DNA from: Coptis chinensis
Lineage: Eukaryota > Streptophyta > Magnoliopsida > Ranunculales > Ranunculaceae
Assembly: GCA_015680905.1 (NCBI GenBank)
Contig: CM027380.1
Coordinates: forward strand, 17,750,001 to 17,814,000
Length of the DNA: 64,000 bases
Reading direction: 5' to 3'
The stretch's first letter is position 1. The number at the start of each line of letters is the position of its first letter. The notes beneath the pieces are model-generated. The model searched no databases and was not told where the DNA came from. It saw only the letters and a list, made by a program, of their open reading frames with translations. Both the position numbers and the translations under genes were made by a program. Shown one piece after another: positions 55,641 to 64,000 of this stretch.

Positions 55641-57588
55641 CTTGAAAGAGCAAGATGTTTATTATCTAATGCCGGTCTAGGCAAAAGAGTATTAGGCGGA
55701 ATCACGTGTCCATGGCGTGTTACTGTATGATAGGTCACCGCATACCAGCTATAGATTGCGGGGATACCTTATGATGTGTGGTCGGGGTAACCCGGTGATT
55801 ATAGTATTTTATGCGAGTGTTTGGATCGGCGACTTACTACCATGTGAGGGGCAAACAAGCTAGATCCTAGAGCTAAGAAGGCCATATTCTTAGGCTTCGC
55901 AAATGGGGTAAAGGGATATAGATTGTGGTGTCTAGAAGACCACAAGTTCCCCGGTCGGCCAGAGATGTTACCTTTGATGAGACTTCCGTGTTATCTTTGA
56001 TGTTTCAAGTAGGCGGGGCGAAATGGTGAGTCTATAGAAGTTCAAGCTTCTTGAGCTTGAGTTGTGCGATCTGCAGCAGATGACCGGTTAGATCATGATG
56101 AGGTACCAAATCATGGAACCACACAACAACGGGGAAGAAGAGCAAGAGCATCCGTAACTTGTAGTGGTCGACCCTAGGCCACGAGAGACAAGTTAAAGAA
56201 GTGCACAAGTATGGGCACGAAACCGTGAAACACTATGGTCGGTGGATTTAGTGGCATATGCACTAAATATCGAAGATGATGAGCGGATAGCTTCAAGGAA
56301 GGCTGTTAGATGCTCATTCTGAGAGATTGGTTGGTAGCTATGCAAGCGAGATGGAATCTCTTGATAAAAATCACACATGGGACCTAGTTTTATTGCCAAA
56401 GGGGCAAAAGGACTATCGGCAATAAATGGGTGTTCGAGAAAGAAAGAGGTCCTTCCCGAACCCGACAAGATCGGGTACAAGGCAAAGAGTGGTAGCAAAG
56501 GGTTTTTCACGAAAGGAAGGAGTCAACTACAATGAGGTATTTTCCCGGTGGTCAAACATACGTCCATTCGTGTGTTATTGAGTTTAGTTGCTCACTTCAA
56601 CTTGGAGTTAGAGCAACTTGATATATGAAAACCGCTTTCTTGCATGGGGACTTGGAAGAAGAGATCTTAACTTTGTCTTCTGAGTTTGAGATGAAAAAGA
56701 CTTAGGTGGAGCCAAGAAGATATTGGGCATGGAGATTGACGGAGATAGGAAGAAGCGGCGGATAGTTGTATCTCGGAAAAATACCTTGAGAAAAGTAATT
56801 TCGATTTGGTATGGAGAATGCAAAGTCGGTTTCTACACCTTTAGTTTAGCATTTTAGGCTTTGGTAAGAATTCTCTCCCTTTAGTCAAGCATTTGGTGGA
56901 GGAACAAAAGCATATGGCTAATGTTCCTTATGTAAGTGCCGTGGGTAGTTTGATGTATGCTATGGTGTGCACACGCCCAGACATTTCACAGGCAGTTAGT
57001 GTTGTAAGCAGGTATATGGCAAATCCTGGGAAGCAGCATTGGGAGGCAGTGAAATGGGTACTAAGGTACTTGAAGGGTACCTTGGATGTGGGATTGGCTT
57101 ATGGTGGAGGCACTTGTTATGTCAGTGGGTTTGTGGATTCTGATTATGCAGGTGATCTAGATAGACGACGATCGACTACTGGTTATGTGTTTATGATGCA
57201 TGGTGCACCGGTTAGTTGGAGGTCTATGTATAGGCTACAGTTGCTCTATCTACTACTGAGGGAGGCAGAGTATATGGCAGTGGCAGAGGCAGTGAAAGAG
57301 GCACTATGGCTTCGAGGTCTTCTAGATGATTTGGGTATTGAGCAGAATAGTGTTGCTTTGTATTGTGATAGTCAGAGTGCTATTCATTTGGCGAAGAACC
57401 AAGTTCATCATGCTCGGACCAAGCATATTGATGTCCGTTATCACTTTATACGGGATGTCATTGATGATGGTAATGTAGCACTTGAGAAAGTAGACACCCA
57501 TGACAATCCTGCTGATATGCTAACGAAAGTTGTCACCGGAGTTAAGTTCCAACACTGTTTGGACTTGCTCCAAATCCTACATGTTTGA
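55641..57588 (+). pseudogene. Copia reverse transcriptase (deleted) and RNase H
   Basis: 55641-56600 is a frameshifted remnant of the end of integrase and start of RT. MKTAFLHGDLEEEI (56624-56666) is followed directly by LSSEFEM and then LGMEIDGDRKK, so the stretch with the YVDD catalytic box is deleted. The open frame 56893-57588 continues with YVSAVGSLMYAMVCTRPDIS, SGFVDSDYAGDLDRRRSTTG, REAEYMAVAEAVKEALW and VALYCDSQSAIHLAKN, a well kept RNase H, and ends DNPADMLTK. RT activity is lost. Confidence 0.9.
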
Positions 57589-57725
57589 AAGAGCCCTGTG
57601 TGGGCATAGCCCTTCTGGCGGTTATTTACAAGTCTTCCTTCTTGGAGGTGTTCCCTCTTGGATGTGATCTTCTTTGGATGTGTTCGGCTTGGTTTTATGT
57701 GTTAAAACCTCACCGAGGTGGAGAA

Positions 57726-58298
57726 TGTAGAAAAAAAATAGTTTTTCTTTTTTTTTTTCGCCGGCAGCGCCTTGTGCTTTCGAAGTGAAGCGACCAGCTC
57801 ATGCTCCAGTGTTTTGGCACGACCCGCGCTCAATGGGGGCGCACCTACGCTCAGGTCCTTTTTTTTGTGGGCTTCACTATAGTAACCGCGATTTTGGTTT
57901 TTTGGTATAAAAACAAAATTAGTTTTTTTGGAAAATCTAACTTTTCCAAAACCAAGAAAGAGAGAGATTAGAAGAGAGCAATTCTTTGTGAGTTGAGTAT
58001 TCATTCTTTGTGAGTGAATTGAGAGACTTGTAATCTGTTACTCCGGACATCTAGTAAAGCTTGGAACTCGCAGTGTGGACGTAGGCAAATTGCCGAACCA
58101 CGATATATCTCGTCTTGTGGTTTGTTCTTCTTTTACATTAATTGTTTTACTTTATATGCTTGTTATTTGATATTGAAAAGTGTTGGGATATTGCTTGGAG
58201 GGTGTTGAAGTCTTGTCTATTGAGAAGGATCGATCCTTGTGTTGGATTGATCCGTTTGTTGTGGGTAACGTTATTTCCACAGTCATATATTCACAACA
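57726..58298 (+). repeat. 3' LTR of copia element
   Basis: Starts TGTAGAAAAAAAA after the purine-rich GAGGTGGAGAA and ends TTCACAACA next to GATAT. Confidence 0.95.
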
Positions 58299-58615
58299 GA
58301 TATGGAGTCAATAAAACTCGCTATAAGGTGTTTGGCTGAGAGGCGCTTTAGCATATCTTTAGTCACTGTTGTGTAATGATTTCTTATCTCTTTTGTGGCT
58401 GTGATACACAAACGTTAGAATTTATGTAAACCAAGCCCATATATGTTCTTAGTAATCCTCCCAGCTCCCACCCCCTCTTAAAATTTAATTGTAGAAGAAG
58501 AAAAAACAAGGGCCTAAAGTAACATGAATCCGTTTACCCCTTCAGAGTATAACTATAAAACTTAAACAAGTACAAAAGAAAGAAAATAGAGGAATGATGT
58601 TTACCCTTTTTAGCT
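58299..58615. other. CACTA-like element, spacer right of copia element
   Basis: No gene seen; probably the 3' untranslated or downstream part of the zinc-knuckle gene fragment that ends at 58616. Confidence 0.4.
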
Positions 58616-59572
58616 TCATTGCTTTGTTAGAATAAATGACATTCTCTTGCAAAGTGACCTTCCTTTTCCACAGTTATAGCAGCAGCGGCCAACGCCACTT
58701 CTGTTGAACCTTCCAGCACCTGCACCGCCAATGAATCCATCATTATATTCCCTTTCGGAATGACTATTTTCACGAGCCTGGTTTTCATTGTAATCCCTTT
58801 CTGAATGCCAAACACCATTGTTTCCACTGTAAAAATCACTTTCCACACGCTTGCCTTGATAATTCTTCCCATTGTAACATACCCTTTCCGAATGCTTGTG
58901 CCCATGGTTGTAATCCCTTTCCAAATTCCTGTGCTCACCCTTCCAATTTCCACTGGTATAGACAGGCCAATTTCCATTGGTATAGCCCCTTTCTAATTGC
59001 CTGTAATCACCATTGTTGTAAGCTGTCCCAATGAAACCTTCTTCACCAATGTTTCCCTTGTAGCGGTAATTGCCACCATCACCACCACTTCCTTTATAAT
59101 AACAATGCTTTGCTGAGTGCCCTGTCTCTCCACAACTAAAACATCCAGAAGAACCTGCTCTGCCACCATAACTTTTACATCCGCTGCCTCCACCACCACC
59201 TCTCCATCAGGAATTGCCGCCATTGTTGTCTCTTCTTATTGTTTCCCTAACACAGGATCCACGGTTAGCATAACCACCACCATCGATGGAGGATGCAATA
59301 AGAGTGTTTAAGCAGGAGTTTGTGTGTAGAGAAACATTGCCACTATTCAGAGGTTGAGACCGAGTGAGCGTTTGATGCTGGGGTGATGCCACTGAAGAAG
59401 TAGTCTCAGGATGCTTTGACTGTAAAAAGTGTGCCATTTTCCATTCCTTGAAACATTTTCTATGGTCTCTCCATGATTTTTCCTTGTCAATTGAATGACA
59501 ATGGTCACCACTCCAAACACCAGTGCCCCAATAGACACATGGAGCTCGAGTGTCACAGACATAACAATGGCA
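58616..59572 (-). pseudogene. Captured zinc-knuckle gene fragment
   Basis: Starting at an AG acceptor at 59572 the minus strand reads CHCYVCDTRAPCVYWGTG, WSGDHCHSIDKEKSWRDHRK and CFKEWKMAHFL, a cysteine/histidine motif. It goes on with a Ser/Gln-rich linker to 59207, where a TGA interrupts. Then SSGCFSCGETGHSAKHC is a complete CCHC knuckle (about 59155-59105), followed by a Gly/Asn/Tyr-rich segment with repeated HSERDYN units, and a second knuckle starting CCYNCGK that is frameshifted before GHFARECHLF. The family is not named here with certainty; CHCYVCD plus knuckles is known to me only from uncharacterised plant proteins. It has at least one stop and one frameshift. Confidence 0.6.
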
Positions 59573-60174
59573 CTACATTTTAAAGATGTAATAGTTCAAA
59601 AATCAATGTAATAAAGTCGTGAAATAATCCACAAGAAGAAAGTCAGTTTCAAGGAAAAAAAGGTTAGCAAAAATGCTAGGAATGTCACAAACCAGTCAGT
59701 TACTCAGTTAACGTACCAGAGCACAGTGCTTCTCATGTTGATTGGTACTGAATGGAAATCTAGCACACAGATGTCATGGATGAAGGTAGTCTCTGCAAGC
59801 TACCTGTAAAAGAAAAAAAGTAATCAAAGGATTTATGCCTGCAAAGACCGGCATATCATGCGTGCAAGCGTCTATCTAAGGTAAAAATATAATCAGGCAT
59901 ATAAATAATCAATGTTGCTTGATCATTTAAGAAGAAATTATCAACGCCCATGCCTAAATTTAATCTGAAAGCACCCACTATTTAATTGTGTTATTCCTAA
60001 CAAAATCAGATGAAAAGCCATACCTTGCTCGATTTAAGGGGAAATTGTCGTCTGAGAGAGGTAGAGTAGGTGTGAACGCATAAAAATCCTAATCAAAATT
60101 GATTGAAATTCGCCTGTTCTCTCTCCCTCATTTCGTAAAAATTCACCCTAACCCTTCTTCAATTCAAAATCAAC
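59573..60174. other. CACTA-like element interior, upstream of zinc-knuckle fragment
   Basis: Probable intron and 5' region of the captured gene; no exon recognised. GTTCTCTCTCCCTCA occurs twice (60114 and 60175). Confidence 0.4.
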
Positions 60175-60482
60175 GTTCTCTCTCCCTCACTCGCAAAAAT
60201 AGGTATATAGCACTTACAAACACCCTAAAAAACAAAATATTGAAAATGGGCACTGGGGTGAGATGCGACTTAAATCAGAGTTAAGAAGAACACCGAAGAT
60301 TTTGTGTTTGAGACATTTAGGAGAGTTGAGCACGAGAAATCATAGAAGAGTTTGTGAAATATTTCTAAAACTGATTACTACCTTCGTGACGAGAGTGAGA
60401 GATCGAGTGTTTTTTTTTATTTTTTTTTGGGTGTTTGTAATAAGTGCAATATACCTGTTTTTGCGAGCGTGGGAGAGAGAAC
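60175..60482. repeat. Long inverted repeat (foldback)
   Basis: 60175-60236 (GTTCTCTCTCCCTCACTCGC, then AAAAATAGGTATATAGCACT) is the inverse of 60422-60482 (AAGTGCAATATACCTGTTTT, then TGCGAGCGTGGGAGAGAGAA). Arms of about 60 bp, with around ten differences by eye, flank a 185-bp loop. A transcript would fold into a hairpin. Confidence 0.85.
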
Positions 60483-60559
60483 GTGGGCTGGAACTTGTGT
60501 TTTGTAGTTCCAGTTGTGTCGTTTTTTAAAATTTGATCGTAGTTTTATTTTGTTTTTGT

Positions 60560-60777
60560 TTTCTCATAGTAAAAAGTGACACAACAAGCCAAACCGGTAG
60601 TATCACTTTCAAATATTATGATACAAAAAATTAAGTTAGTTGTGTCACTTTTCCTAGAAGCAACACATCAACTCTCATCCCATAAAAAAGTGACACATCA
60701 AACTTCTGTGTGTCACTTTTTTGTAGAAAGTGACACGAGGCCTAAAAAAAAGTGACACAAAAAACCTTTCTTTTAGT
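60560..60777. repeat. Right subterminal GTGACAC repeats and terminus of CACTA-like element
   Basis: Seven or more GTGTCAC/GTGACAC words in both directions. The end reads inwards as ACTACTAAAAGAAAGG, then TTTTTTGTGTCACTTTTTTT. Confidence 0.85.
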
Positions 60778-60780
60778 AGT

Positions 60781-63172
60781 TCTGCCAATCACTTTGTTAA
60801 CTCCTCGTCTTTTCTCCCAACATCTTTGCGAATTATTCCATGTATAGTGCTCAGGAAACTCACAATACAAATATTGTCTTGCATTGGTGTCCAATGCATT
60901 TTTTCTGAAAAATTCAGTTAACATCGTGCGTGAGGTCATTTCATGTGACAACAATTCCCGTAGATCTCGACCCTCGGAGTAAAGGACTTGGTGCATGTTT
61001 TCAAGATGAACTTGAAGGGCATAAACTAACGGATAAATTTTATTGAGTGGAAACTTGAATATCCTCCAAAGCTTTATGATGTGTAATCTAGTGTGCATCT
61101 ACAAATTTCTTTATCTCATCTTGATCAGCATGAGATGTGGAATTTACCTCCATAGATACCCGGTCGGAGCCTTTATACACATACTTGTACATATACTTCA
61201 CACACTTGATTGTTGAGCATATTTCTACATTGATGTGACAATCATATTTCCACAGGAGCCAAGGATTGTAAGGGATAACCCAACGATTATGAACAGATAA
61301 CCCCTTAGAGAGAGTTAGCACCCGACCATTACGTCTTCTTCTATATGTTGGGTAAGAGTCGTTTCCTTGAACTGTGTCTTCGACAAACTCCTTCGGATAT
61401 TTTTTTTTTGCAGAAACCATCTTTCATGCAAACAGCATCTGATTTAAGGTAGCCACAGGGCCCATGAATCATATGTCGCTTGACTAAATCATATAAGACA
61501 GGCTCTGAATTTGGATCTGGAATTTCTGCTCGAACAATATTGTCGTAGTCATCAGGAGTGCTGAATTTATCATCATCATCAAGGATTAAGAGTATGTGTG
61601 CATGTGGGAGACCACTTTTTTGGAACTCAATGACATGAACATGTGCTATTACCCTGCCCAAGATGTTTTTGGTGAAGAGATCATTTTTGAGCTCTTCAAA
61701 TCTTGCATGAAATGCATGGACTACTACTTCTGGACGATCTTGCGGTGTCTGCCCTTCATATAAATTCTCTTTGATTTCATCCCAGTTGGGGTTGCAAGTC
61801 ATTGTAATAAAGAGATCCGGCTTTCCAAATTTTTGAACCAAGGCCATTGCAGCATAGTACCTTTGGTGCATATCGCAAGGACTTCCTATATAACTTGATG
61901 GCAATACTATTCTATGACCAACATTGCCTAAAGGAATCCAGAAAGATAAATTATAGATAAGAAAAAAAAAAGTATAAATAATAATAAATAAATAAATTAT
62001 AACAATTGCGTTTGTTGCAAACCTGTATTAGTGACCCCAGCGGCAAGAGAATCATGTAAACCTTGGTATAGTTCAGCCCTAATCATATCTTGGTTGTTGC
62101 ATATAAAACAGAGTTGTTGAGTTGCTATCTTAACATAATTGTCGACCGCGTACTGCTGCAAAAGTCTACCGCCATGGAGTAACAACGATAGATGGTTATC
62201 TCGAATCTGGACATGTCAAACATGAAATTCATATATGAAAATCGACATGTACCTGTAGCATGTAAGAATAAAAAGCTCGGCAACTGATTCTACGTGAACT
62301 ATCAAAAAATATGTGCAAATCCTAGCCAAAGTTACCATATGGATGCAATAAAGGATAGTGTAAAGGGTCATAATAACCCACAATGTCTAGGATGTTGAAT
62401 ATATCACCAGATCTTGCTTCAACAATAATGTCTCTTTCATTCATGTCAGTTGGCTCTTCACCTCCGATTAAGATAGCTGCAACCTCCGAAGATTCTGGTA
62501 GTGAATATTGATGGTGATTAGGTGGCTACTCTTTGATGTGTAGATGAATATTGTTAAGAATGTCATGATGAGAGATCTCACGGAAAATATGTACGAATCT
62601 GTTGTTTGAGTCTAACACCTTTTTCAAGATAGTTAAAACCCGTCTATCAAGAATTTTTCTCTCAGTTAGACGGTACTCCAATTCATGGTCAGTGTCATAA
62701 ATATACATTTGCAAATAACGCGGCCAGTCACCAAGTCGTGGTAGGAGACCACCAATTCGATGATATATGGCACCTCTGGCACGATATGTGTACACACCAT
62801 TTCTACCATTTGCCAAAGCATCATCAATATGAACTCCCATGGAAGTAAAAGAGAACACATGGTTATATGAACGAATATTATCTCGAAAATGAATACCATC
62901 AGCTGATTGTGACGTGTATAGATATGCTAATTCGGGTGGAGGTGCTAGCAAAGGGAGTCTGACTTGTCCGTTAAGACAACAGAGACTACTTGTCTCAGAA
63001 GGAAATAATTTCGCTCCACAGTGATGACATGTTTTAAAACTTCGGAGTCAGAACGGTTCAATATAAGGGCTATCTTCAAAGCCTCTTGCACTGTTGTGGT
63101 ATAAATGCAATGATGTCCTTCTTGATCTAAACCATCGGATGAAAATCTGTTATTATCTAGTGTAGCTGCCAT
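60781..63172 (-). pseudogene. Helitron Rep (HUH) region
   Basis: Pieces in transcription order: 62951-62526 (FRDNIRSYNHVFSFTSMGVH, GAIYHRIGGLLPRLGDWPRY, the Helitron N-terminal domain); about 62340-62280 (family segment HYPLLFPYG-like); 62185-61997 (LLQQYAVDNYVKIATQQL, ELYQGLHDSL); 61904-61341 (SYIGSPCDMHQRYYAAMALV, LFITMTCNPNWDEI, and the HUH box in KSGLPHAHILLIL); 61420-61088 (VIPYNPWLLWKYDCHINVEI with KYMYKYVYKGSDRV); and 61098-60742 (LWRIFKFPLN to VIGRT at the insertion). Rep cuts and rejoins DNA in rolling-circle transposition; the HUH histidines are present. The catalytic Tyr region KYMYKYVYKG is present too. Several frameshifts and possible introns separate the pieces. 63172-62945 is an upstream piece not recognised. 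Confidence 0.92.
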
Positions 63173-64000
63173 ATATTTTACAAAAGATCACATAAATTTA
63201 AGTAAGAAATTAGTATATTGATCAGAGAAAATTCCAAGAGAAGTGAACATGTGGTTGTAGCTATCTCTCTAGAATGAATTTCATCCGTAAATGCATGCCG
63301 GGAACGAAGTAGGTCATTCTCAATATAAACATCATTTAAGTCAATATTTGGATTTCCTACGTTGTCACCAGCTTTCAAAAAAAAAAAAACAAAAAAATTA
63401 GTTAGTAATAACATCAACAATGAATTGATAACAATAATAACCTAATAATATCAAATATAACAAACAAATTAATAAAGAAATAAACTGAAGTATATATAAT
63501 CATAAAAATCTACATACCAATATTAACTCGAAATGTGTGACCATCAACTTCAAGGGTGACTGGCAAGTAATTACCAGTGAATCTACTAAACTCTGACTCA
63601 TTATGTTGCCTCAGTAGAGAGAGCAAATGGTTTACGTCATACTCAACAATAGTGACACTTGAAGTAAAAAATAGAACATGCATAAATAATGAAAATCAAC
63701 AATATAGAATTAAATATACTAAAGTCTAAATAGATGTTTATATATATATATATACACACAGTAGAACCCAAGTATTTAATTACCTGAACGTTGTGAACTT
63801 TGAGCGTCAACTTGGGTAGATTCTTCTTGGGACCATACTTGGCTATGGTCTACAGTATTAAATATAGCAAAGTCTAAATAAATAAGCATATATTAATCAA
63901 AATAACATAAACCAAGCAATCAATTACCTGAATGCTGTGAAATCTGATCGACGCCTTGAATGTATTCTCCTTGGGAATGTAGTTGGTTTGGTCCTTTGAC
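63173..64000 (-). other. Upstream part of the Helitron
   Basis: Minus-strand exon-like pieces occur, for example 63600-63530 (RFTGNYLPVTLEVDGHTFRV), between AT-rich intron-like DNA. I cannot name a domain. A (TA)n tract lies at 63738-63757. The Helitron 5' end is not reached. Confidence 0.4.

Larger units (their letters stand above)
53160..58298 (+). mobile_element. Ty1/copia retrotransposon with intact target duplication
   Basis: Two LTRs (53160-53724, 57726-58298), a TGGTATCAGAGCC primer site complementary to initiator tRNA-Met, and a perfect GATAT duplication (53155-53159, 58299-58303). The gene order protease, integrase, reverse transcriptase, RNase H gives Ty1/copia. The element is 5139 bp. 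Stops in gag, a changed protease active site and a deletion in reverse transcriptase make it defective. It lies inside the CACTA-like element. Confidence 0.95.
48235..60777. mobile_element. CACTA-like DNA element in the Helitron transposase gene
   Basis: The insertion splits the Helitron frame exactly between VIGRT (60781 onward) and VSPSKGE (48231 downward). AGT flanks it (48232-48234, 60778-60780), a 3-bp duplication as in CACTA elements. Both ends are packed with GTGTCAC/GTGACAC repeats (48235-48900, 60560-60760), like the subterminal transposase-binding repeats of CACTA. The right end, read inwards, is ACTACTAAAAGAAAGG, close to the plant CACTACTA-type end; the left end does not show it and may be damaged. 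No TNPA/TNPD transposase is seen. It carries host gene fragments and is interrupted by a Ty1/copia element. Confidence 0.75.
43837..64000 (-). mobile_element. Helitron (5' end outside the window)
   Basis: A minus-strand Helitron. In transcription order it contains N-terminal and Rep (HUH) regions (63172-60781), a PIF1-like helicase (48231-46373) that is cut from Rep by a CACTA-like insertion, extra helicase scraps (46160-45820), and a captured DENND6 gene fragment (45756-44308). The 3' end is CTAG at 43840-43837 followed by T, preceded by a weak hairpin region, as expected for Helitrons. The 5' TC end is not in the window. The transposase is broken by frameshifts, so this copy is no longer autonomous. 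Confidence 0.88.

Overview
This window is nuclear DNA of a flowering plant, probably a eudicot. The evidence is the density of plant transposons (Athila-type Ty3/gypsy, Ty1/copia, Helitron, hAT, CACTA-like), introns in the coding remnants, and relatives of plant genes (DnaJ J20, NBS1/nibrin, DENND6). Almost everything is accessory DNA. The only gene that reads as intact host coding sequence is a small J20-type DnaJ gene at 40135-40611 (+).

Layout. 1-7295: the 5' half of an Athila-like Ty3/gypsy element on the minus strand (copy A), degraded, with PBS and one LTR; it abuts a large LTR remnant (7296-10032). 10033-11147: AT-rich DNA with a (TA)n tract and no gene. 11151-18080: a 6.9-kb TIR element (GAGCATCATCAACGC ends, TTA duplication) carrying a plant mobile domain (PMD/MAIN-like) pseudogene, a small zinc-knuckle gene and arrays of palindromes; a solo LTR (13751-14971) and a hAT-type element (16479-17391) have inserted into it. 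18298-37809: a second TIR/PMD element (GAGCATCTTTAGGAGAGA, TAA duplication), split by a complete but RT-less Athila-like element (copy B, 20404-36731), whose own 5' LTR is split by a 4.4-kb solo LTR (31780-36228). This is a three-level nest.

37813-43836: host-like DNA with the J20 gene, two MITE-sized elements, a 1.27-kb solo LTR with a perfect 5-bp duplication, and the left end of another GAGCATC element. 43837-64000: a Helitron on the minus strand (3' end CTAG at 43837; 5' end outside the window) with Rep/helicase remnants and a captured DENND6 3' gene fragment. Its open reading frame is interrupted by a 12.5-kb CACTA-like element (48235-60777) full of GTGTCAC repeats. That element carries captured NBS1 exons and a zinc-knuckle gene fragment, and is itself interrupted by a Ty1/copia element (53160-58298) with both LTRs and a perfect GATAT duplication.

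How the parts relate. The most unusual feature is a recurring design in at least three GAGCATC/GAGCAATC-ended, TWA-flanked elements: family-specific short GC-rich palindromes repeated just inside the ends and, in the two large ones, upstream of the element's own genes (PMD gene, zinc-knuckle gene). No recognisable transposase accompanies them. Every coding unit of the mobile elements that I could follow is broken by stops, frameshifts or insertions, or is too incomplete to function.
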